Positions 1 through 6,204 of a stretch of 7,556 nt of DNA are shown in pieces (the stretch's first letter is position 1; every line of letters begins with the position of its first letter). The stretch is taken from NCBI GenBank assembly GCA_002746475.1, contig PDOX01000016.1, forward strand, positions 1 to 7,556, in the 5' to 3' direction. The notes beneath the pieces are model-generated. The model was not told the DNA's origin and did no database searches. It saw nothing but the letters and a program-made list of their open reading frames with translations. A program made the translations under genes and the position numbers. The DNA comes from a candidate division SR1 bacterium (lineage in GTDB: Bacteria; Patescibacteriota; Gracilibacteria; Absconditabacterales; Absconditicoccaceae).

Positions 1-1
1 G

Positions 2-1213
2 GTAAAAATAAAATGAAAGGATGGAAAAATAATAGAAAAAATATATCAACTTATCGTAGAAAAAGAAAAGATCGTAACAAATGATTTGAGTGGGTATACA
101 GATGTTCTTGGACCAGAGTTTGTTAATTTATATCCTCAACAGCAAGAGGTGTTACAAGAGATGCGTATTCCATGACTGATGAATATTCTAAAAAAGGTTT
201 TATCTCCGTGTGAAAAAAAAGTGACAGTTTTGGAAAGTTGAGAAACTTCTGGTCATATTTTTGCAAAAAATGGTCGTAAAATAGTTAAAGGTATTGATTG
301 AATTTCTTATAATCTTATTCAACCAGAAGATTTTTGATGAAATGAAAATTCTCAACAATTTAGAGATTTAATGCATTCAAAGATTTCAGAATTTACACAG
401 AGGTGAGATTTTTTGTTCTTTGAACTTAATTGTGCTTGACGAGGATATCCTTCAAATTCTACGAATTTTTGGAATGTTTTTTGAAATAATAAACGATGTT
501 ATCTTTCTACTTTTGAATCATTGAAAAGAGAATATGAACAACTTTCGTTAGATACGCATGCATCAAAAGTATCACTCCCTGTGATAAAAGAAAATGGGAA
601 GCGATATTTTGTTTTATCAGTTAGTCGACCAGATATTGAATCTGATCCATTTGCAAATGATATCGATGCACCCCTCATAGCAGGAATTGATTTTTGATCT
701 TCATCAGGTGCTGCCGTAGCAAATGCTGCGACATGGGCTTTGGGAGTCCAACTCTTACAGCGTCTAGGATATGTTGTTGACCAACAGTTTTGGGATAGTA
801 TCTTTACTGATAGTAAATATGATCACCTTTTTGATCCAGTGTATTGGGTTGATGCAAAAGGGAAAATTTGACCAAAGTGAAAAGAATATATCAAAGGGAA
901 AGTGTTAATTCGAGATAGATTTATAAAACATTTTAATGTATTTGGTTTGAATACTGAGGAAATAAAGAAACTGAAACCATGAGAGACTGTTCCGTTGATA
1001 AAATATCATAAAAAGATTTCAGATTATAGTTATATCCATTTTGGTAGTGATCTAGGAATTGTATGGATTAATTGAGTTCCTTATCTGAGTTATGATAAAC
1101 TTTTACATCAATGAATAAGGTCAGAGAATATTCAAGGTTTTCTTCAAAATTTTGATGTTGATATTTTAATCGGAGATAAACAAAAAAAAGAAGTGTACTG
1201 GAAATCTTGGTAG
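2..1213 (+). CDS. Uncharacterised protein rich in TGA-glycine codons (5' end open at window edge)
   Basis: I do not recognise this protein and assign no function. Frame 2 is open from the window edge to the TAG at 1211-1213 if TGA is read as an amino acid, giving about 403 residues. In-frame TGA codons lie at 14, 173, 239, 299, 335, 338, 404, 437, 482, 695, 869, 878, 980, 1073 and 1112; 19 other glycines use GGN. There is no in-frame ATG before 161. The gene therefore probably starts beyond the left edge. Alternatives are an ATA start at 29 or 32 behind the AAAGGA at 16-21, or an ATG at 21 that would be in frame if the A5 run at 25-29 were one base longer. I see no signal peptide or long hydrophobic segment. 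Visible landmarks are an aromatic, Asn-rich centre (NSTNFWNVFGNNKR) and a small-residue stretch (GIDFGSSSGAAVANAA). It converges on the minus-strand genes to its right. Confidence 0.75.
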
Positions 1214-1339
1214 TTTTTTTATTTCTTGTTCTAATTTTCCTAATTCTCGATCAAGAAATTTTATGATGAAAGGTCGGACTTCTTGTCTCTTTTTGATGTT
1301 GATCAATCCAATCCATTTATCAGGATGTTTTTGTTTATT
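1214..1339 (-). pseudogene. Relic 3' end of a lysozyme-like gene (third, diverged copy)
   Basis: Read on the minus strand immediately after the brnA stop, this stretch encodes RPFIIKFLDRELG. That closely matches the C-terminus RPFIVKFLERELG of the intact lysozyme-like protein at 3340-4179. DNA similarity is clear around CCTAATTCTCG and AATTTTA. Upstream of the match the sequence fades (HPDKWIGLINIKKRQEV versus APDYVLDRYQGKYYNKQRRGI). There is no start codon, signal peptide or catalytic region, and the stop found in the other copies is replaced (GGAAAATTA in place of GGGGAATAA). The open frame runs on past 1213 into the end of the convergent plus-strand gene. I infer a decayed 3' fragment, possibly from a paralogue with a longer tail. 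It could instead be the far boundary of an inserted module. Confidence 0.55.
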
Positions 1340-1612
1340 TTATACTGTTTTGTTTGCTACTTTATGTAATTCAGAAATAATGTAGGTTTGATAAGGGATA
1401 CCTATGGATTCTGCTTTTGCTTTGAGTTTAACAATATCAGAAAGAAGTAAACGAATAAGTATTCATCTCTTTTCAGGTTTTGCTACCTTATATTTTTTAA
1501 GTTTTAATTTTTCCTTTTTAAGTTCCTCAGAAGAAAGAAAAGGAGTTGTTATATTCTCTCTTTCAAATGCTTGTTCTAATGCTAATTCTTCTTTATCTAA
1601 GTGAAGTGTCAT
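1340..1612 (-). CDS. brnA: BrnA/CopG-type ribbon-helix-helix antitoxin
   Basis: This 90-residue protein uses one TGA (1463-1465, Gly50, in KRGILIRLLLSDI) and ends in TAA. The C-terminal half, with ILIRLL.SDIVKLKAKAESIGIPYQTYIISELHKVAN, carries the signature of the CopG/BrnA antitoxin superfamily: a beta strand followed by a helix-turn-helix around GIPYQT and a closing LHK. By family knowledge such proteins dimerise through the ribbon-helix-helix, bind their own promoter, and neutralise the toxin with the charged N-terminal region (here about residues 1-48, rich in Lys and Glu). It lies 35 bases downstream of the toxin gene on the same strand, in the toxin-first order typical of brnTA operons. 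I see no strong Shine-Dalgarno; a TATACT lies just before the ATG. Under the standard code the frame breaks at codon 50 and the antitoxin is missed. Confidence 0.78.
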
Positions 1613-1647
1613 AATATAGTATATTAGGAATAAAATAATTTATATTT

Positions 1648-1920
1648 TTAGAAGTATTTGCTATATATTTTGTGTAATGCTCTTGATGGGAATACTGTCT
1701 TTAAAAAAATTTCTTTCTCAGTCTCTACAAAGGGAACAGCACAGGTATAATCATTATATTTTATAATATATACCTTTTGATTTGGATAATTAGGACTTGG
1801 TCTAATATCAAGAATATCTCATTCGTTAATCATTAGGGCAACAATTTGTAAATCTATCTTTCTATCAGGATTTTCTAAGATTTTAGCCCTTTTTTCTTCA
1901 TTATAACGAATAATTTTCAT
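1648..1920 (-). CDS. brnT: BrnT-family ribonuclease toxin
   Basis: This 90-residue protein starts at the ATG at 1918-1920 and ends in TAA. Its only glycine is TGA-encoded (1819-1821, codon 34, in INEGDILDI). The sequence fits the small BrnT-like toxins paired with CopG antitoxins: an N-terminal K..RYNEEK.AKI helix, a central GDILDI..PNYPNQKVYIIKYNDY beta region, then VPFVETEKEIFLKTVFPSRALHKIY, whose IFLKT..PSR..... .Y ending is the most recognisable part. Known BrnT proteins are RelE-like RNases that block translation until bound by BrnA. Here the activity is inferred from family resemblance. It is the first gene of a two-gene operon with the antitoxin at 1340-1612. Upstream DNA is extremely AT-rich, with an inverted repeat at 1951-1984 that could serve autoregulation. 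The nearest SD-like element is a weak AAAG a few bases before the start. Confidence 0.75.
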
Positions 1921-1950
1921 TGCATTACTTTAAACTAAATATTTCAATGT

Positions 1951-1984
1951 TTATATATCAATAATATATATATTTTATATATAA
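1951..1984 (-). promoter_or_regulatory. AT-rich inverted repeat upstream of brnT (candidate operator/promoter)
   Basis: TTATATAT (1951-1958) and ATATATAA (1977-1984) form 8-bp inverted arms about 30 bases upstream of the brnT start. Antitoxins of the RHH class commonly bind palindromes over their own promoter, so this is a plausible autoregulatory site. The base composition is so skewed that such repeats can arise by chance. Confidence 0.3.
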
Positions 1985-2009
1985 TTTCAAGAGATTTGTT
2001 TTTTCAAAC

Positions 2010-2046
2010 AAAAAAAATCCTTCTCTCTTTTTGGATCTTTGAGAGA
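2010..2046 (-). terminator. Likely Rho-independent terminator after the Abi gene / repeated gene end
   Basis: On the minus strand TCTCTC and GAGAGA (2041-2046 and 2022-2027) can form a 6-bp stem with a 13-base loop, followed by AGGA and eight T (2017-2010). A smaller TTTGTTT/AAACAAA hairpin lies just beyond. It would stop transcription from the Abi gene. Because it follows the repeated gene end at 2064-2103, it may originally have served the lysozyme-like gene. Confidence 0.45.
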
Positions 2047-2063
2047 TATGAGGTATTATCCCA

Positions 2064-2103
2064 ATCATGTTATTCCCCTAATTCTCGTTCCAAGAATTTT
2101 ACG
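2064..2103 (-). repeat. 40-bp direct repeat, copy 1 (duplicated 3' end of the lysozyme-like gene)
   Basis: This is identical to 3334-3373 except for one base (G at 2094, A at 3364), with an offset of exactly 1270. On the minus strand it encodes VKFLERELGE and the same TAA stop as the intact gene at 3340-4179. Similarity stops abruptly on both sides. It begins four bases after the Abi stop codon, so it marks the downstream edge of the Abi module. Confidence 0.9.
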
Positions 2104-2107
2104 GATA

Positions 2108-3148
2108 CTATGAATTGCAAGATATTTCTTCTATTCACAAATCATCCATAGCTTCTTGATAGAAATCTTTATCTGTGAATTCGTTTTCTCGTTCTCTAAA
2201 TCTTTGTAAATCTTTTTCACGAACATTTGAAAATCTCTCTTTCCAATTTCCCCATATTCAAATCCTTTTTTTCTCTTTCTCTGTTATTCCAGGTATTTTA
2301 TCTATTCTTAATAAAATATCATAACAGTAGAGATAGAATCTATCCGCTCCGTCTTGTCACTCTATATATGTGATTATATGATACATAAGTTGAATATAAG
2401 AACATACTGTATTTAGTTTTTTAGATATACTAGGTAATTTAATCTGTGGTAATCTTTGAATGCTCCATGTAATTTCCGAATGAGCTATCCTATTCCTAAA
2501 GTAACACAATCCTTTTAGCCATCACTTAAATTGATCTATATCATATCCTTCTTCTGTACAGTCTACATTAAGTAATGTACAAAAGTCTAACAATATTTCT
2601 CCTTTTAAAAAATCAAACATCTTTGTAAAAGGTCAAAAGGAAGATATTTCTAATAAATGCCAACAAGGTAAATATACTTCTTCATCGTATTTACTAAAAA
2701 AATCTTTAGAAATTTTTGAAAGTTGATTATCTTTTTGAATTCTTTCGACAATATCTATCATGTTATGATAGTTCTGATGTGTTAAGTATTCTTGTTTTGT
2801 GTGCCAAAACGGATCTTTATATTTTTGAGAAGTGTTATGAAGAAGAAATCACTTTAGGAAAGTTTCTATCTTTAGTAAACTTTGTAATAATACAATTTGT
2901 AATTGTTTATCTAATAAATAAAGCATAATTACATTTATAAATGCTATATTTTCTTTTTGAACTTTATCAGTTTGTAGATTTGGGACATAAAAACATTTCA
3001 TATATGACGATGTGTGATAATATCAATTATTACAGAGAAAAGATTTCACATTATCTTCAGATTCTTCATCACTTTTTATGATAAATCCTTTCTTTCTCAA
3101 ATGATCTACTAGTTTAGTTAATGATAAAGTTGGTTTCGTATACTTCAT
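2108..3148 (-). CDS. AbiD/AbiF-family abortive-infection protein (Abi_2, HEPN)
   Basis: This 346-residue protein contains seven TGA-glycines (residues 42, 100, 172, 209, 264, 297, 338) and ends in TAG. It matches the Abi_2 pattern: KPTLSLTKLVDHLRKKGF at the N-terminus, the NGYYHTSSY.KCF block (usually YYRLSGY), PCWHLLEISSFGPFTKMFDFLKG in the middle, and the HEPN ribonuclease motif RNRIAHS at 218-224 (R-N-x-x-A-H). Gly172, TGA-encoded, is the conserved glycine of E..SFG. By family knowledge these are phage-defence proteins thought to cleave RNA when triggered, some paired with an upstream ncRNA. I chose the ATG at 3146-3148 because Abi_2 homology starts there and the DNA just upstream is a structured RNA ending in a terminator. 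Longer frames from TTG 3253 or ATG 3184 would translate that RNA. AbiD and AbiF subfamilies cannot be separated with certainty by eye. Confidence 0.85.
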
Positions 3149-3166
3149 AAGTATTTTTTCTGTAAT

Positions 3167-3282
3167 AAAAAAAGAGGTTCCCATCGTGAATACAATAATG
3201 TATTCGGTCCCCTCGTGCACCTCTGAATATAAGGATTTTTTTTCAAAAATCAAGTTTTTTACGACTTTTTAGCAAGGGGCTT
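3167..3282 (-). ncRNA. Candidate abiF-type structured ncRNA upstream of the Abi gene
   Basis: A promoter at 3289-3316 would start a transcript near 3282. It ends in a stem AGAGGT/ACCTCT (3219-3224 with 3173-3178) followed by a T run (3172-3167), only about 20 bases before the Abi ATG. Inside lie a perfect hairpin GATTTTT-GAAA-AAAAATC (3251-3234), a hairpin GAATACA-TTAT-TGTATTC (3205-3188), and CCCCTTG (3279-3273), which can pair over seven positions (one G-U) with CGAGGGG (3215-3209) to form a pseudoknot. An abiF RNA motif found beside abiF genes is an established class (from memory); position and shape agree. The RNA may be a regulatory or antitoxin partner of the Abi protein, or a transcription attenuator. 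Boundaries are predicted. Confidence 0.65.
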
Positions 3283-3288
3283 GTTGAA

Positions 3289-3316
3289 ATTATACAATTC
3301 CTATTATAAATTGCAA
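3289..3316 (-). promoter_or_regulatory. Sigma70-type promoter for the ncRNA-Abi module
   Basis: The minus strand reads TTGCAA (3316-3311), a 16-base spacer, then a consensus TATAAT (3294-3289). It lies directly after the end of the lysozyme-like gene, at the upstream edge of the inserted module, so the module carries its own promoter. The predicted start near 3282 puts the whole structured leader in the transcript. Confidence 0.65.
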
Positions 3317-3333
3317 ATTATAAGATTGATCTC

Positions 3334-3373
3334 ATCATGTTATTCCCCTAATTCTCGTTCCAAAAATTTTACG
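3334..3373 (-). repeat. 40-bp direct repeat, copy 2 (native 3' end of the lysozyme-like gene)
   Basis: This is the partner of 2064-2103, matching 39 of 40 bases. Here it is the natural end of the intact gene: VKFLERELGE, the TAA at 3340-3342, and six bases beyond the stop. The two copies bracket the promoter, ncRNA and Abi gene. A third, diverged version is at about 1214-1290. Confidence 0.9.
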
Positions 3374-4179
3374 ATAAATGGTCGGATTCCTCGTCTTTGT
3401 TTGTTATAATATTTTCCTTGGTATCTATCAAGAACGTAGTCTGGAGCATAAGGAACAACGATACCTTCTACTTTTTTCCCACCATTATATAAGGCTCCAT
3501 GGTTGATGACTGATTCTAGATCTATTGTTGTATAATCTAGGTTTACTTTGATTTTCTCTTGGTATCTTTGATATTTTTTCCTTGAAAATTTTATGAAATC
3601 TTCAACGGTTTGGATAAAAGTTGCTTCATTCATGGTTCCTGTTCCGTAGTCTTTGGTGACAATCTGGAATGGTCAGTCTCCATTATTGGGAAGGGTATCA
3701 AAACTACAAGAAGATTCTCTATATCGGGTTGCCATGGTGAGTGCTGTTGGAAAATTATTTGCAAAGCTTATGTCATCAATGATGTCATAGTGGTCAAGAC
3801 ATCTTTTTAGTAGCTCTTTATCTTCGGTATTGATATATTTGAGATGTTGATTAACGAGATTTTGTTTAACGTTTTGGAAAGAGCTTTTATTTTTTGCTTG
3901 TTTTTTTTGTTCTTTAAACATTTGATAGGTACGATTTGATAATGATGATAATAGATAATGAACTTTTTCATGTTTAGTATCGTTAAATTGGTGCTGTAAT
4001 GTTTTGAATTGATGATAAAAATCCCATAAATCTTTGGGAGTCTTACTCATTTCTTTGATTTGTTTTTCTAGAAGTGCCAGACTTTTTTCATCTTCTGCTG
4101 TCGGAGTATAGTTAGCAAAGATACTGTTAGTCATTATTAGGGTTGTGATGAGCAGTAGGGTAGTGATGATTTTTTTCAT
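3340..4179 (-). CDS. Secreted lysozyme/transglycosylase-like protein
   Basis: This protein has 279 residues when the TGA at 3673-3675 is read as Gly169; under the standard code it falls into two pieces. Residues 1-22 are a signal peptide (MKKIITT.LLITTLIM, cleavage probably after SIFA), so the product is exported. Residues 25-110 are charged and helical. The region ALTMATRYRESSCSF (about 146-160) followed by NNGDGPFQIVTKDYG (165-179) looks like a lysozyme-like fold: Glu155 in the place of the catalytic glutamate and GDGPFQI as the G-x-x-Q-type substrate motif. The TGA codes the central Gly of that motif. Peptidoglycan cleavage is therefore inferred, not certain. The C-terminus RPFIVKFLERELGE is the part duplicated twice downstream. 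I see no clear Shine-Dalgarno; a TATACT lies at 4194-4199. Confidence 0.75.
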
Positions 4180-4193
4180 GGGGTAGTTGTAAT

Positions 4194-4199
4194 AGTATA
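4194..4199 (-). promoter_or_regulatory. Possible -10 box of the lysozyme-like gene
   Basis: TATACT on the minus strand ends 14 bases before the ATG, which would give a very short leader. No convincing -35 hexamer is seen at the right spacing (the position is all A), so the assignment is weak. Confidence 0.3.
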
Positions 4200-4226
4200 A
4201 TAAAATTACTCGTGTCTTTTTTATCT

Positions 4227-4297
4227 TGTTATTCTGAGGCTTTGGCGAAGAATCTATATTTACTGTTTCTGGACTCTTCGCTTTGCTCTGAGTGACA
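4227..4297. repeat. Imperfect inverted repeat of the TTCTTCGC...GCTCTGAGTGACA type
   Basis: The left arm 4227-4254 and the right arm 4272-4297 are imperfect reverse complements, sharing GCGAAGA.TC and a TGT..(T)TC end, around a 17-base AT-rich loop. The motif resembles the dispersed intergenic stem-loops seen in many bacterial genomes, whose chance translations read HSEQSEESRN. It is probably a REP-like non-coding repeat. Confidence 0.55.
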
Positions 4298-4321
4298 TTC
4301 CCTTCTGAATAAGCCCCTTCT

Positions 4322-4440
4322 ACCGCTTCGCGGTTCCCCTCTTATTAAGACCCCCTTCAATTCCCCCCTCCAAGGGGGGACCGAAGCGAGAAGGCTCCCC
4401 TCGGAGGGGAGCTGTCCCACTTTGTGGGGCTGAGGGGTCT
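4322..4440. repeat. GC-rich cluster of hairpins with AGACCCC/GGGGTCT ends (MITE- or REP-like)
   Basis: Four short palindromes are packed here: ACCGC/GCGGT (4322-4334), TCCCCCC/GGGGGGA (4362-4380), GCTCCCCTC/GAGGGGAGC (4394-4412) and CCCAC/GTGGG (4416-4428). AGACCCC (4348-4354) and GGGGTCT (4434-4440) are inverted ends of a 93-bp unit. Its composition is far richer in GC than its surroundings. It ends three bases from the gltX stop, so its hairpins may also help terminate gltX transcription. A minus-strand open frame across it is not a gene. Confidence 0.6.
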
Positions 4441-4443
4441 GTT

Positions 4444-6183
4444 TTACATCCTCTTCAATCTCTCAATAACTTTTTCTTTTCCTAAAATTTTCATTACAGA
4501 GAAGAGGTCAGGGGTTCTTCCTGAGCAACAGAGTTGTAATCTTAGGAACATTGCGAGTTCTCCAATTTTTCCGATATATCCTCCTTCTTTGAATTCTTTG
4601 TTATTTCCAGCGAAGCCGTAGTTTTTTCCAATTTCTTTGAGTTGATCAAACCATTCTTGGGTGGTCATATTTAGATCAAGTTTTTGTTCGTATTCAGTGA
4701 TGAAATCATTGATAAAATTGGCAAGATTTTCCTTTGAGAGTGAGCTAGGGATTTTGATCGGGTTCCCCATATAGTCGGTAAATTTATTTTCTTCTGGGTT
4801 TGCAGTATTTCGCCAGTTGTTATCATGGAGTTTTTCCCATTCATCATCAAAGAAAAATACTAATTGGTTATACACATCAAAGAAGCTATAAAATCTTTTT
4901 GGATCTTTTTCGGTATGTCTTTCAATGTTTAATGCTGATTTTGCATAGTCAGGGTTGATTTCTAATAATTTTTGCAGTTCTGGGTGATAGGTTTTTGCCC
5001 AGTGTAAGCTGATGTCATACAATTCATCGGTAGAAATTCTGCTGAGGTATTCATTGTTTACACTTCTCATTTTCATTTCATCAAACAAGGCACCTGATTT
5101 GTTCATCTTTTCTAGCTGTAATTCGCAGTCAAAACATGATTGTTCTGGGTGTTCTTTTTGCCAGTCTTCAAAACTAGAATCTGCAAGGGTATAGAGATAA
5201 TCTAGAATTCCTTGGACAGCATAGCCTTTTTCAAAGAAATATTCTACATTTGCATAGGGATCTTTTCTTTTTGATAATTTTCTTTTTTTCCCAGTTTCCT
5301 CATCAATCGCCAAAAGTTGTGCGAGATGACAGTATTTTGGTGCAGGCACCTGGCAGGCATTGAAAAGTTGCAAGTGCAACGGCACAGAAGTTAGCCATTC
5401 CTCAGCTCTGATGATATGAGAAACCTGCATCAAAGTATCGTCCACGATATGTGCCATATGATAGGTTGGCAGTCCGTCTTTTTTGATCAAGACAATATCG
5501 TTGTAATTATCGATCATGTGGACTTTCCCTCTCAAAATATCATCAAAAACGATTTTTTTGTTTACTTCTCCAGCACTTCTAAATCTGATGATATATTTTT
5601 TTCCTGTGTTGTCGGTTGCATTTTCTTCTTCTGTGAGTTTTGCTAGAATTTCATCAGGTGTTTTATTTCTGTATAATGAGTAGTTTCCGTAAATTCCTGT
5701 TGCAACTTTTGCTCTGGTTTGTTGGGTTCTTAGGCTTTCAATTTCTTCTTCGGTCATTCGGCAAGGATAGGCAAGCCCTCTTGCGATTAAATCTTTCACA
5801 AAAATTTGGTAGAATTTTTTTCTCTCAGACTGGGTATAGGGTCCGTAGTTCCCGATATCTTCACCGTTTGCTCCTAGTGGACCTTCATCCATTTCAATTC
5901 CAAATCTTTTCATTGAGCTGATAAGAGATTCTACAGCTCCTTCGGTTTTTCTTTTTTGGTCGGTGTCTTCTATTCTGAGGATAAAGTTTCCTCCTTGTTG
6001 TTTCACGAATTTTTGGGTTGTGAATGCGGTAAACACTCCACCAATATGTAAAAACCCAGTTGGAGAAGGGGCAAATCTTGAACAGATAGGATTTGCTCTT
6101 TTGGGAAATTGTTTCATCAATTCTGATGGGGTCGTAGTAATTTCTGGAAAAATCTTGTTTGCAACATCATTTCGTGAACTCAT
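4444..6183 (-). CDS. gltX: Glutamyl-tRNA synthetase
   Basis: This 579-residue class I aminoacyl-tRNA synthetase charges tRNA with glutamate in the cytoplasm. It shows RFAPSPTGFLHIGG (36-49, the HIGH region), RIEDTD soon after, and KLSKR (302-306, the KMSKS equivalent). A helical anticodon-binding half follows, ending in LRLQLCCSGRTPDLFSVMKILGKEKVIERL. The N-terminal extension SSRNDVANKIFPEITTTPSEL before the catalytic core resembles the longer GluRS forms of some bacteria. I chose the ATG at 6181-6183. A start at 6219 would read through the T run of a terminator-like hairpin, and TTG 6252 lies within the promoter. There is no in-frame TGA; all 33 glycines use GGN. I cannot tell whether the enzyme also charges tRNA-Gln. 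Confidence 0.95.
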   Translation of the reverse strand: MSSRNDVANKIFPEITTTPSELMKQFPKRANPICSRFAPSPTGFLHIGGVFTAFTTQKFVKQQGGNFILRIEDTDQKRKTEGAVESLISSMKRFGIEMDEGPLGANGEDIGNYGPYTQSERKKFYQIFVKDLIARGLAYPCRMTEEEIESLRTQQTRAKVATGIYGNYSLYRNKTPDEILAKLTEEENATDNTGKKYIIRFRSAGEVNKKIVFDDILRGKVHMIDNYNDIVLIKKDGLPTYHMAHIVDDTLMQVSHIIRAEEWLTSVPLHLQLFNACQVPAPKYCHLAQLLAIDEETGKKRKLSKRKDPYANVEYFFEKGYAVQGILDYLYTLADSSFEDWQKEHPEQSCFDCELQLEKMNKSGALFDEMKMRSVNNEYLSRISTDELYDISLHWAKTYHPELQKLLEINPDYAKSALNIERHTEKDPKRFYSFFDVYNQLVFFFDDEWEKLHDNNWRNTANPEENKFTDYMGNPIKIPSSLSKENLANFINDFITEYEQKLDLNMTTQEWFDQLKEIGKNYGFAGNNKEFKEGGYIGKIGELAMFLRLQLCCSGRTPDLFSVMKILGKEKVIERLKRM

Positions 6184-6204
6184 AGGTGTATATTTTTGAA
6201 TAAT

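Noticed and set aside
689..730. Amidase-like GSSSGAAVA string in the 5' protein
   Set aside because: The rest of the amidase signature (the longer GGSSGG region and catalytic lysine context) is absent, so it is likely coincidental.
1404..1604. A plus-strand frame opposite brnA, and similar plus-strand frames opposite the Abi gene, gltX and AMP phosphorylase
   Set aside because: These are antisense shadows of well-supported minus-strand genes and resemble no known family.
3023..3253. A 76-residue minus-strand frame from TTG 3253 as a separate small gene or as the Abi N-terminus
   Set aside because: Its stop is a TGA that is glycine here, and its first 35 codons cover the structured RNA and terminator. 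Abi_2 homology begins at the ATG at 3148.
2..4179. Reading TGA as tryptophan (code 4) or calling the genes multi-stop pseudogenes
   Set aside because: The TGA positions fit glycine motifs (GDGPFQI, E..SFG, FGG.N). The frames stay open with normal TAA/TAG stops, which decayed genes would not do.
4229..4420. A 63-residue minus-strand frame
   Set aside because: It is a chance translation of the GC-rich hairpin repeats, with a repeat-type HSEQSEESRN string and no gene-like signals.
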